Origin: JAHEJJ01 sp965212205
GTDB lineage: Bacteria > Bacteroidota > Bacteroidia > Flavobacteriales > Flavobacteriaceae
Assembly (NCBI GenBank): GCA_965212205.1
Contig: CBDBUX010000002.1
Span: forward strand, 11,004-75,003
Direction: 5' to 3'
DNA: 64,000 nucleotides
The notes beneath the pieces are model-generated. The model was not told the origin of the DNA, did not search any database, and saw only the letters and a program-made list of their open reading frames with translations. A program made the translations under genes and the position numbers. Every line of letters begins with the position of its first letter. Within the stretch, counting starts at the first letter, position 1. Shown in pieces: positions 1-10,000 of the stretch.

Positions 1-475
1 ATTTACCGAAATGTCGTTCAGGACTTATCTTACCTCTATAAACATCGATCGTATAACTCAGCGTTTGAAAAGTATAGAATGAAATTCCAACAGGTAAAAT
101 GATCCTGTCGACCGTATATGAACCATATTGCTCTCTGTCTGCAAGAGTTATCCCAAAAAAATTGAGCAGTTGCTCCAGTGAAGCGGTAAAAAAGCCCAGG
201 TATTTGAAAGTGATAAGAATCCCGATATTGACTACGATACTAAGGGCTAATATCCACTTCTTATGGCGTACGTTCGGAGATGACATCCGTAAACCGCAAA
301 AATAATCTACACTAGTTGAAATCAGTAAAAGGATAACGAGTTCTGGCTCATGAGCCATGTAGAAATAATAGCTGCCAAGTAATAACCACAGCCATCTGTA
401 TTTATGGGGTATCAGGAAATACCCGACAACCACAATAGGGAAGAAGTAGATAAATTCAAAAGAATTAAATATCAT
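1..475 (-). CDS. MBOAT (AlgI-like) O-acyltransferase, 5' part only
   Basis: The gene runs off the left edge; 158 codons are visible from ATG at 475. The N-terminus begins MIFNSFEFIYFF and continues with hydrophobic segments, then SVDYFCGL, TFKYLGFF and ILPVGISFYTFQTLSY. These are the N-terminal signatures of the AlgI/DltB membrane-bound O-acyltransferase family, which moves acyl groups onto extracytoplasmic polysaccharide. It looks like a paralogue of the complete MBOAT at 17851 (LPVGISFYTFQTMSY there). The catalytic His lies in the missing part. Family assignment is firm; the substrate is unknown, and partner genes would be to the left of this window. Confidence 0.85.
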   Translation of the reverse strand, partial: MIFNSFEFIYFFPIVVVGYFLIPHKYRWLWLLLGSYYFYMAHEPELVILLLISTSVDYFCGLRMSSPNVRHKKWILALSIVVNIGILITFKYLGFFTASLEQLLNFFGITLADREQYGSYTVDRIILPVGISFYTFQTLSYTIDVYRGKISPERHFGK

Positions 476-551
476 AATCCATTATAGGAGCGGGTATCCA
501 TCAATAGCTTAACAAACTTATACATTCAACGGGATATGGGGGATATTTTTA

Positions 552-581
552 GTTTAACGGTCTAATTCATAGACTTTAAAC
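552..581. other. imperfect inverted repeat in intergenic region 476-766
   Basis: GTTTAA and GTCTA (552-564) are mirrored by TAGAC and TTAAAC (570-581) around the 5-base centre ATTCA, with a 2-base/1-base bulge. It lies between the MBOAT start (475) and the end of the Calx-beta gene (767). No U-run follows on either strand, so it is a poor intrinsic terminator. It may be an operator or a processed 3' end; its function is unproven. The rest of 476-766 holds only the promoter-like boxes listed separately. Confidence 0.3.
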
Positions 582-614
582 CCGTCCTCAAATATCTTTC
601 AACTATTAATGCTT

Positions 615-635
615 CAAATATATGGATCAAAATTA
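615..635 (-). promoter_or_regulatory. tandem -7 boxes upstream of the MBOAT gene
   Basis: On the minus strand, TATATTTG (622-615) and TAATTTTG (635-628) both match the Bacteroidota primary sigma -7 consensus TAnnTTTG exactly. They lie 140-160 bases before the MBOAT start at 475. No clear -33 TTG is visible at the expected spacing, and the region is AT-rich, so chance matches are possible. Confidence 0.35.
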
Positions 636-766
636 TGCGTCTTTTGTTAAATTTTAATCCTAAATACAGGTAATGGGGGAGGAGGAAGAGTTTTTCCCAC
701 CGGTCAAAGAGCCTATTTGGGATATGGCGAGACGTCTAGAGAAATGAAAGTTTTGGGAAAAGCGGG

Positions 767-3700
767 CTATCGTGAAATCACAAATAGCTTTTCATACTGA
801 ATACCTGCAGATATATTGGTCATTTCCAACACAAATATTCCTGAAGCCAGGCTATCATCGAGTTGAATTTCGTATGAATTATTAGCCACAGTAATCTGAT
901 CCTGCAACAGGAGCTGACCTGTATAGGTGTAAAGCGACATAAAATATTCCCCATCCACTATTCTGGAAACGGTTAAATCGCTACCGCTTTGTAAGGGAAC
1001 TGGAGAAAGTACTATGTCTTCTTCTTCTTGTGAATTGCCATCTATTATGGTTCCAATCGCGATATCATCGGCCAGTCGTACGATTGTATTGGCAGGATCG
1101 AGAAGCCGAATACTAAAAGTTTCATCTTCTTCCACAACCTCATCGCTAAGCACTGTAACAACGATCTGACCACTTGTTTCTCCGGCGCGGATCAGCACCG
1201 AATTTACATCTAAATTATAGTCCTCTGCACTGGCGCTTTCATTTACGACCTCATAATAGAGTAATAAGTCTTCGGGTAGTTCACGACTTAATAAAACTTC
1301 AAAAAAGATACTACCACCTTCCTGGGCTTCTCCATCCGAAATCGTTACTTCCACAGGCTCTTCACTTTCCGAATCATTATCAATGATACTAGCGGTTCCC
1401 TGGGGGTCCTGAATATTAACATTATTAGTCGCATTACTTAGAAATACCGAGAAAGTTTCTGTAGCTTCAACTTCGGTGTCATCAAGGCTGACAATGATAA
1501 TGGTTTGAGTTTCCCCGGCAACACCGGCGAAAGTCAGTGAACCATTAACTCCAAGGAAGTCAAGACCTTCAACTGCTGATACATCACTGGTAGTGTAATT
1601 AACTGTAAATCCGCCGCTTACAGAAGCATCAAGCGTTACGGTGAATACGACGTTTTCACCTTCATTAATTTGAATATCATCAATAGTGATATTAGCAGAA
1701 GCAGGATTTGAATCATTATCCGATATAGTTACTACAGCCTGATTGTCCGATATATTTACACCATTAGTGGCTCCACTCAGGTTAACGAAAAACGATTCTG
1801 TGTTTTCCACAACACTATCGTCGTTTGTAACAATGGTAATCGACTGTGTCTCTCCTGAAGTTCCATTAAAATTCAGTGTACCGGAATTTGCCACAAAATC
1901 TATAGCTGAGGTAGCGCTGCTACCCAATGTACTATAATCCACACTAAATCCTCCACTTACGGAGTTTGTCAATGTAACATTTAAAACGGCGCTATTGCCT
2001 TCAGTCACAACTGTATCACTAATCGCAATACTGGCACTATCGTTATCGGTAATCGAAACCACGCCTTGTGGATCTGCGATCCCAACGCCATTGGTGGCAT
2101 TACTTAGGTCTATATAAAAGGTTTCATTACTTTCAAGTACCAGATCATCAATGGTTTGGATACTTATCGTCTGAGACTCACCTGCTGTACCCGTAAAATT
2201 GAGGGTTCCTGAATTGGGCGTAAAGTCAGAGCCCTGGGTAGCCGAATTACCCGCAGTGCTGAAGTCTACACTGAATCCTCCGGAAATTGTATTATCCAGT
2301 GTCACGCTTAATATGGCTGTGCCACCTTCCTCTATGGTAGTGTTATTGATCGTTATACTGGCGTTATCGTTATCTGTAATAGCACCGATGCCTTGTCCAT
2401 CTGCGATGGTAACCCCATTCGTGGCATTGGTAAGGTTCACGAAGAACGATTCTGTGCCCTCCACAAGGGCATCTTCGAGTGTAGTCACTGAAATGGTCTG
2501 AGTTTCCCCGGCATTTCCTGCAAAATTTAATGTCCCAGAAGATGTTGTATAGTCCGATCCGGCAGTTGCTGTATTCCCTGCCGTACTGAAGTCGACACTA
2601 AATCCACCGCCAACCGCAGAACTCAAACTTACGTCGAGAACTAAGATCCCGCCTTCCTCTATGGAGCTATCACTAACAAATATATTTGCAGAATCATCGT
2701 CGACAAGAGTAATTACGGCCTGGCTATCGGCAATGCCAATACCATTTGTTGCATTACTCAGGTTTATAAAAAACGATTCTGTACCTTCTATAGCGGCGTC
2801 ATTTATGGTATTAACATTAATGGTTCGAGTTTCACCTGCATTACCGATAAAATTTAAAACACCGGAAGTTGCGCTAAAATCTACGCCTTGAATGGCGGTA
2901 TTTCCCGCACTGTTGAAATCCACACTGAAACCTCCGTCTACCGCATTGTCTACAGAAACCGTCAAAACTGCTGTACTACCTTCAGTAACAGTAGTATTGT
3001 TAATAGAAATATTGGCATTATCATTATCGGTAATCGTGGCTAAGCCCTGTCCGTCTGAAATACTCACCCCATTACTGGCATTGCTTAGATTCACAAAAAA
3101 CGTTTCATCAGCTTCAACTATGCTGTCGTCTGTGGTATTTACGGTGATCGATTGTGTCTCGCCTGCCGTACCGACAAAGTTGATTGTACCCGAATTAGCT
3201 GTAAAATCTGTACCCTGAATGGCGGTATTTCCGGAGCTATCAAAATCGAGGCTAAAGCCATTGCTTACCGCATTGTCTAGGGTAACCACCAAAACTGCAC
3301 TATTACCTTCACTGACACTTACGTCGCTGATTGAAACACTGGCGCTATCGTTGTCGGTAATGCTGCCCAGTCCCTGGGCATCGGAAAAGCCTACTCCATC
3401 TGTTGCATTGCTAAGGTCAACATAAAAAGTTTCTGTACCTTCAAGGATGGCATCATCGGTTGTAATGACTGTTATTGTTTGGGTTTCACCAGCAGTACCA
3501 GTAAAATTTAGCGTGCCAGAGACCCCGGTAAAATCGAACCCGGAAGAAGCGGTGTTACTCGCCGAACCGTAGTCGACGCTAAAACCTCCGCTTACTGCAT
3601 TATCAAGAGTAACGGTAAATACAATGCTATTCCCTTCGGTGGCATTCGCATTGTTGATAGACAAGTCTGCTGTATCATCATCATTGATTGTACCCACTCC

Positions 3701-6700
3701 CTGGCCATCTAAAATAGTCACAGTAGCAGATGTGGTAATGTTGATAGCGAATTGTTCAATGGATTCTAATACAGCATCATCTATAGTACTGATTGTAATC
3801 GTTTGAGTCTCACCAGCGTTACCGGTAAAAGATACAAATCCCGAATCGGAAGTGTAGTCTTCCCCGCTTAGTGCAGAAATATTTTCAGTGGAATAATCGA
3901 CCGTAAACGCAGGGCTAATATTGTTATCGAGAGTGATGGTAAAGACTGCATTACCGCCTTCGGTGACCGTTACATCATCTATAGAAAGGTTCGCACCTGA
4001 ATCGTTATCTGTTATTGTAGCAACACCTTGATTATCAGCAATTTGAACATCGCCATCGAATACATCCAATAGATTCAGGAAAAATTCTTCATCACTTTCA
4101 TTTAAAGCGTCGTCTGTAGTGGTTATTGTAATGATTTGAATTTCACCAACCGTACCAGAAAAATTTAACGTGCCCGAATCAGAATCATAATCTGAACCTG
4201 CAATTGCCGTATTATTTTCTGTGGCATAATTCACACTAAATCCGCCGCTTACTTCATTATCGAGTGTTACACTGAAATTTGCATTATTTCCTTCTTCAAT
4301 ACTTATATCATCTATGGTAATACTGGCCGAATCATCATCATCTATGGTAGCCTCACCTTGTGGATCGGCAATATTGACTATCGCTCCCTGAATATTACTC
4401 AAATCGAGATAAAAGCTTTCCTGTGGCTCCACAATGGCATCCTCGAGCGTATTTACAGAAATGGTCTGCGTCTCATTGGCAGTACCATTAAAATTGAGAA
4501 CACCTGAAGTATCTTCATAGTCGATATCAGACAATGCCGTATTTTCTGAAGTGGCGTAATCTACACTAAAGCCGCCACTCACCGCGTTATCAAGTGTAAC
4601 GGTGAATACAACTTGTCCGCCTTCAGTAGTATTTACATCATCTATGGAAATATTGGCAATGTCATTGTCTGATATAGTTGCAGTTCCCTGTCCATCCAGG
4701 ATATCCACTGATGCTCCAACCACATTAGACAGTATTACAAAAAATTCTTCTGTTACTTCGATTATGCTGTCATCGGTGGTCGGTACTGTTATGGTACGTG
4801 TCTCACCTGCGGTACCGGTAAAATTTAATGTTCCATTGATCTGATCATAATCTTCGCCCTCAATAGCCGTATCATCCTGTGTTGTAAAATCTACGCTGAA
4901 TCCGCCGGATACTGCGGTATTAAGGGTGACGGTAAATACCGCATCTTCCCCTTCGTTTATCCCGGTATCATCGATTTCGATATTTGGTTGAGCGGCACCC
5001 TGAACCTCAAGCAGTACGATCCAATCCTCTGAGGTTTGTGAAGGCGGATTTCCAAGGTTTGCCGGCGTCCCATTGGAAGTAACACTTGTAACCGAGCCAT
5101 TTTGCAAAGCTCCACCGCTTCTTGGGTTATACCATTTTACGTCGTATGAATCTCCGGTATTACCGATATCCAATGTACCACTACTTGAGCCCGTATCTAC
5201 ATAAACGGCATAAATCTCACCGATTTTGGCAAAACAATAGTTATCATTATCCGAATTTAATCCGTCGTTACTAGACATTTGCCAATAGGGAAGGTATGAC
5301 GTGAAAAAGTCAAGGGCGTGCCTTGCATCGTCCCATTTTATATCCCGACTTCGGAAATCTTCTGCGACCATGTCTGTTTCTCCGGTATTACTACCAAAGT
5401 AATATTCCACACCATGGCCACCAGCCATTAATGTACCCCATAAAACGTTTTTACGGACAGCGTCTCTGTTATCTGCTGCACTTCCTTTATTGCCGCCATA
5501 TGAAGCATCTGATGTTACCCCGGTGGAAGCCGAGCCTTGTTCATCTGAAGCTACTATCCAGGGTTTCCCAGCGGTTTCTGAATCCTCCACCCAACCGAGG
5601 ATCTGATCGTGAATATTGGTGATTTGTGTTTGTAGCGATACTCCCGAGAGTTCCGAATTGGATCCAATTAGCGGATTGAACAGGTTGTTTTGAGCAGATG
5701 TACCTACGGAGTTATGTATTACGATAGGATGCCTGTAGGGATCCGTGTTATAGAAATAATCGATCATATCCAGGCGTTGCTGGGTAGTCTGGGTATTCTC
5801 TTCACCCAAATTCCAATTCAGTGCCAAATGATAACCAAAACGGGCGATCAATTCCCGATAGTACAACTTTCTGGAAGTACCCAGGTTACCACCGTCGAGC
5901 AATTGATCATTTTCAGTCTCCTGTGTTTTAAAATGAAGAAACAACCCTACTTTGTCGGCATGGCTGAATATCAAATCCCATTGGGCCAATTTAGAAACAT
6001 CATATTTTCTTCGGTTATTGGCTTCACCACTGCCATCGAGACTCGAATGTGCTGTTGCGGCCCAAGGCCATACATTCCGGCCATCACCAATTACATTCAT
6101 CGTTAGAAAAGAAAAGGCATTCATTCCCTTTTCCGACAAATAGTTAAGTGCTCCTACAAGTTCCCTTCCTTTGGTGCCCTGCCAGGTATTGTCGCCGGAA
6201 TTATAATCAGCATTATGAGGCGACCATGATTTTATAGGTCTGCTGGCGGTACTGGTGTTGTCAAAATCATCATACGCCAGTAAAGTTTCCGGGGAGTCGG
6301 CACCTGCCTTTACAAAATATTCACCAGTCTCAGCAAATTTTAAATAACGTTCGTTGGTATACTGAAGTCTTCCTTTTCCTCTAAAATCTCTACCCGACTT
6401 ATTTGAAGATATAATATTAAATGTACCTCCCTGGCCATTAATAAATCCTGCTGAACCATTAGTAGGAGAGGCAGGGTAGGTGACAGCAACATTGGATCCT
6501 TCGCGGAAAGAAGCGGAATAGGACCATGTCCCGGTTTCATCGGGCGTAAACCTTACATGCCATTTGTTACCACTATTTGCACTGGTTTCCGCTGCATTAC
6601 CATCTGCTGCGAAATATCCGGGCACTAAATAGGTATTGCCGCTGGGAGCGGTAAAGGTAACATTGAGTCTTCGGTCTAAAAACGGATTAGGAGTACCTGT

Positions 6701-6835
6701 TTCAGTATAGGTTCCGTCGTCGGTGAATTCGATGGTAACTGCATGCCATTTTCTAAGTTCTCCACTAACGGTCTGAGCAAAGGAACTACAGGTAAAAATT
6801 ATGCAGGCAAAAGCAATAAAGTAGGTTTTTATCAT
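767..6835 (-). CDS. Secreted T9SS glycoside hydrolase-like protein with 12 Calx-beta repeats
   Basis: The 2022-residue product has a Sec signal peptide (to about residue 21, ending SSFAQ). A DUF5060-type beta-sandwich (about 22-125) precedes a TIM-barrel glycosidase-like region of the DUF4038/DUF5060 class (about 150-520). In that region LNWNLGEEN (Glu near 345) and VASDEQG (Glu near 432) look like the acid/base and nucleophile strands. A small beta domain follows, ending VLLEVQG. Then come 12 tandem Calx-beta repeats (about 617-1930) with the recurrent motifs EGxxxxFTVTLDN, GGFSVD, SGTLNFTG and ITDND. The last 80 residues form a T9SS type A sorting domain ending YEKLFVISR. It is expected to be surface-attached or secreted and to act on a polysaccharide; the substrate cannot be read from sequence. 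The ATG at 6835 directly starts the signal peptide. Confidence 0.88.
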   Translation of the reverse strand: MIKTYFIAFACIIFTCSSFAQTVSGELRKWHAVTIEFTDDGTYTETGTPNPFLDRRLNVTFTAPSGNTYLVPGYFAADGNAAETSANSGNKWHVRFTPDETGTWSYSASFREGSNVAVTYPASPTNGSAGFINGQGGTFNIISSNKSGRDFRGKGRLQYTNERYLKFAETGEYFVKAGADSPETLLAYDDFDNTSTASRPIKSWSPHNADYNSGDNTWQGTKGRELVGALNYLSEKGMNAFSFLTMNVIGDGRNVWPWAATAHSSLDGSGEANNRRKYDVSKLAQWDLIFSHADKVGLFLHFKTQETENDQLLDGGNLGTSRKLYYRELIARFGYHLALNWNLGEENTQTTQQRLDMIDYFYNTDPYRHPIVIHNSVGTSAQNNLFNPLIGSNSELSGVSLQTQITNIHDQILGWVEDSETAGKPWIVASDEQGSASTGVTSDASYGGNKGSAADNRDAVRKNVLWGTLMAGGHGVEYYFGSNTGETDMVAEDFRSRDIKWDDARHALDFFTSYLPYWQMSSNDGLNSDNDNYCFAKIGEIYAVYVDTGSSSGTLDIGNTGDSYDVKWYNPRSGGALQNGSVTSVTSNGTPANLGNPPSQTSEDWIVLLEVQGAAQPNIEIDDTGINEGEDAVFTVTLNTAVSGGFSVDFTTQDDTAIEGEDYDQINGTLNFTGTAGETRTITVPTTDDSIIEVTEEFFVILSNVVGASVDILDGQGTATISDNDIANISIDDVNTTEGGQVVFTVTLDNAVSGGFSVDYATSENTALSDIDYEDTSGVLNFNGTANETQTISVNTLEDAIVEPQESFYLDLSNIQGAIVNIADPQGEATIDDDDSASITIDDISIEEGNNANFSVTLDNEVSGGFSVNYATENNTAIAGSDYDSDSGTLNFSGTVGEIQIITITTTDDALNESDEEFFLNLLDVFDGDVQIADNQGVATITDNDSGANLSIDDVTVTEGGNAVFTITLDNNISPAFTVDYSTENISALSGEDYTSDSGFVSFTGNAGETQTITISTIDDAVLESIEQFAINITTSATVTILDGQGVGTINDDDTADLSINNANATEGNSIVFTVTLDNAVSGGFSVDYGSASNTASSGFDFTGVSGTLNFTGTAGETQTITVITTDDAILEGTETFYVDLSNATDGVGFSDAQGLGSITDNDSASVSISDVSVSEGNSAVLVVTLDNAVSNGFSLDFDSSGNTAIQGTDFTANSGTINFVGTAGETQSITVNTTDDSIVEADETFFVNLSNASNGVSISDGQGLATITDNDNANISINNTTVTEGSTAVLTVSVDNAVDGGFSVDFNSAGNTAIQGVDFSATSGVLNFIGNAGETRTINVNTINDAAIEGTESFFINLSNATNGIGIADSQAVITLVDDDSANIFVSDSSIEEGGILVLDVSLSSAVGGGFSVDFSTAGNTATAGSDYTTSSGTLNFAGNAGETQTISVTTLEDALVEGTESFFVNLTNATNGVTIADGQGIGAITDNDNASITINNTTIEEGGTAILSVTLDNTISGGFSVDFSTAGNSATQGSDFTPNSGTLNFTGTAGESQTISIQTIDDLVLESNETFYIDLSNATNGVGIADPQGVVSITDNDSASIAISDTVVTEGNSAVLNVTLTNSVSGGFSVDYSTLGSSATSAIDFVANSGTLNFNGTSGETQSITIVTNDDSVVENTESFFVNLSGATNGVNISDNQAVVTISDNDSNPASANITIDDIQINEGENVVFTVTLDASVSGGFTVNYTTSDVSAVEGLDFLGVNGSLTFAGVAGETQTIIIVSLDDTEVEATETFSVFLSNATNNVNIQDPQGTASIIDNDSESEEPVEVTISDGEAQEGGSIFFEVLLSRELPEDLLLYYEVVNESASAEDYNLDVNSVLIRAGETSGQIVVTVLSDEVVEEDETFSIRLLDPANTIVRLADDIAIGTIIDGNSQEEEDIVLSPVPLQSGSDLTVSRIVDGEYFMSLYTYTGQLLLQDQITVANNSYEIQLDDSLASGIFVLEMTNISAGIQYEKLFVISR
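1035..4985 (-). repeat. 12 tandem Calx-beta coding repeats, about 327 bp each
   Basis: The repeats lie inside the 767-6835 gene, and each encodes about 109 residues. The middle ones (units 5-10) are the most alike, sharing GGFSVDFS, NTAxxGxDF, SGTLNF and SNATNGV. The first and especially the last unit are more divergent. This pattern fits internal duplication. Calx-beta domains usually bind calcium at acidic loops, which fits the Asp/Glu-rich unit ends. The many open frames on the plus strand here are shadows of the repeats. Confidence 0.85.
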
Positions 6836-6942
6836 AGTTGCCGGGGTGATGTAACAAGTGATAGTATAAATATGTATACGTACCTAAAACGTATTTTGGA
6901 TGTTATGCTTATTAAACTAAACGCCTAATATAGCCAAATATT

Positions 6943-6978
6943 TTGAGCTCCCGATGAAGTGTAATGCCGGGAGCTCAA
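6943..6978 (-). terminator. perfect 11-bp hairpin after the malectin/PKD gene
   Basis: TTGAGCTCCCG (6943-6953) and CGGGAGCTCAA (6968-6978) form a perfect 11-bp stem with a 14-base loop. It lies 40 bases past the stop of the 15606-7018 gene. The stem is strong, but the minus-strand 3' side is AAAATATTT rather than a U-run. It could be a weak intrinsic terminator or an mRNA 3'-end stabiliser. Confidence 0.5.
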
Positions 6979-7017
6979 TATATTCCGAAGATGCCGTGTT
7001 ATTTATTTTAGAATAAA

Positions 7018-10000
7018 CTAATTTTTTACCACAAGTTTTTCTTGCCTGACCTGGCCATTTTTAGATACACAAGTAACTATATAGAGTCCATCTTCAAGAT
7101 CGAAAATAGGCAGTTGCTCAGGATCAGTGTTGTTTACGTTATACCTTTTGATCAATCGGCCATCCATAGCATGCAGATATACCTCTTTCAGGCCATCGGT
7201 AGGATGATTGAAGTCTACACTGAAATGGTTCCTTGCAGGATTAGGACGAATGCCGAATTGAATAATCGCACTATTGCTTTCAGGGATTATTAATTGCCCA
7301 TTTTCGGCAGTTTCGGCCTGATTGCCCACATTGCCTTTAGTATTAGCCGGCTCTTCTCTGGATCCCGAACCGGCACCAGCGCCCAGAATTTCGATTCCAT
7401 TGAGCAGCGGATTTTCCACCTCATGACCAAAGGAGACATTCAGCACACCATCGACGACTGTAACCGAATAGCTTAGCATGGCTGCAGTTTGATGGCCAAA
7501 TGTCGCCGACAGATCAAGGTTGTCTTCAACAATAATGCCTTCGAGCAGGATGTCAAATATCCTTGAACCGGGTTGGCTGGTTCCCGCATAGCTATTTCCC
7601 ATATAAATATTCACAGTGTAATCGCCATTGGCAAGCGGTACGGTGAATTCCATTTCCTGACCCGAGGAACGATCATATCGTTCCCGGCTAAAGAGACCGC
7701 TAAAGGTAGATTGGTCTATATAGGCAGGTATGGAACTATGTCTGTTGGCATATTGGAAACTGGCATTACCGTTATTCCCCGTATTTACACTATAGGAAGT
7801 ACCAGAATAGCTGCCACTTGACGGATTGGACTCCCAATCAGGACCTCCGTCGGTCGCCGTAATATCAGAGGCGCCACCAACGCTGATACGTACCAATGGA
7901 ACCTGGTTGGAAGGATCTGTGAGGTTTGCTGTTAAATTAACACTGATAGGGCTATTGCCGCCATCATGAATTACTTCCAATGTTGCTGTTTTAATCCCTT
8001 CCACGCCATCAGGGGCAAAGCTTATTGGGATTAATTGTGAATTCTGCGCGTCGATACTCAAAGGAAGGCTTTCATTATGGGTAAACATAGCCGCATTGGT
8101 TCCTGTAATATTGATCGCACTGATATTGATGATTTCCCCGACGGACCCCTGATTAAAGGCATCGAGGTTGAGATTGGCAACCGCACTATTGATGTCCATT
8201 GTGCCAAAATCTAGTGGGTCTGGGTTAAGAGCCAGATCCGGTGGTAGGTCTGGGCTCACATCAATTTGTAAAGAATCTACATCCGAAAGCCCTTCTATAT
8301 CAAATACTGTAAGTACAACATCGTAGTTGCCAGGGATGGTATATGTATGACTTGGATCTGCCACTGTCGATGAATTTCCATCGCCGAAGTCCCAGCTAAA
8401 AGATGTTACTGCCGAATCGTCACTAGAGGTACTTCCCGTAAAGTTAATGTCAAGCGGGGCTTCACCGCTTAACGGAGAGGCAATCGCAATGGCTACCGGC
8501 GGTTGATTACCAGACGAAGGACTAACGTCGAGATCGATTACCATGGATCCGGAGTTTTCATAATTAATGGTAAGTTGAGCCGTCTGATTTACAAGACTTC
8601 CTGTGTGGGTTATTGAAACAGCATGCTGAGTATCGCTAAAGATCATACCGTAGATCAATTCACCTGAATCGAGATTGAATTCAGAAGCATCAGGCCCTGA
8701 AATCTGCATGGATGTCACGATGATTCCCGTATTTCCGCCGGTTGCATCAATGGTGAAATTCTTGGTTTCTCCTATAGTGAAATCCAGAGATCCCGGCGCA
8801 CTAAGAGTACTTCCAACGCTGGGTGAGCCAACAGGTGCATCATCGCCATAGAATTCCATATTCTTTTGATTACCACCACCTCTGTTGGGAGAACCGGCCG
8901 TTACAAAAATTCCGGGTCCTGAAACTATTCCTTGAGTTCCGTGTCGTGCATGAACCAGATCGGCTCCGGTTGCCCAACTTTGAGTTGTTGGATCATATAT
9001 CTCCGTTACCGATAATGCACTAGTGGAATCAGGAATTTCACCACCCGCAATCAGTAGTTTATTTTCAAAATTGGCCACAACCGCTGCTGCCCTGGGTGTT
9101 GGAAGGTTTTCAGCGCTAGGCAACGTACTCCATGAAGATGTCGCAAAATCGTAAACATCTACCTCTGCGATCACCGGACCGAATACTCCACCTGGTCCAC
9201 CAGATAACCTGCCCGAGGCTGCATATAGTTTATCATTGACTACCGCAGCATGAAAATGATCCCTTGCCCTGGGAGCATCAGATAAAACTGTCCAAATGCC
9301 AGTAGCAGGATCATATTCATCGAACCAGGATACATATCCTCCGGAATGACCGATCGTATTACCACCTAGAATATAGAATTTGTCGTTATAGGCCACCAAA
9401 CCGGTAGAACCTCTTTTTCTGCCGGCGGGAATTTCGGGTCCTTGCACCCATTCATCTGTAGCCGGGTTATAGGACCATATGAAATCTTCAGGTGTTTCAG
9501 TTGGGAAATTATTATCCTTAAAGGCGCCAATTACCCAGATTAGGCCTTGGAATTCAAGGGCCTGGAAGTGATTAAACGCTACCGGTGCAGAATTCACCAG
9601 CGTATTCCACGTATCGGTTGTATAGTCATATATATTGAGGGTAGACGGACTTTCTCTACCGCCGAATAAATAGAATTTATCTCCTGCCTGGACAAATGAG
9701 CATTCGTGGCGTGCAGTATAAGTCTCATCTTCATTTTTATCAACCCAGCTTAATCCGGTAATTGCGGTGACGGTCCAGCTAATAACAGTAGAATCGTCTG
9801 TTGAGCCTGGTTTGCTTGCGGTTATGGTTACTGAGTGAATACCATCCCCTGCCGGGCCGCCCGTTAACGCTGAGGGATCTATACTGCCGATGATCTGACC
9901 ATTGGTGGGTTCAATATCCAATCCGGCTGGTTGGCCACTGATACTATAAGTAACATTCTCATTAGGATCACCACCACTGGCCGATATTACAAGACTGCTA

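Noticed and set aside
1035..4985. Regular repeats that might be taken for a CRISPR or satellite array
   Set aside because: The unit is about 327 bases, in frame, and encodes a known domain; there are no short identical repeats with unique spacers.
1174..5622. Many plus-strand open frames of 60-140 codons opposite the Calx-beta gene
   Set aside because: They follow the repeat period of the minus-strand gene, have no family features, and are explained as shadows of its low-stop codon use.
6836..7017. Possible promoter of the Calx-beta gene in the short gap upstream
   Set aside because: No TAnnTTTG match on the minus strand was found; I cannot tell whether the gene is read from the upstream giant gene.
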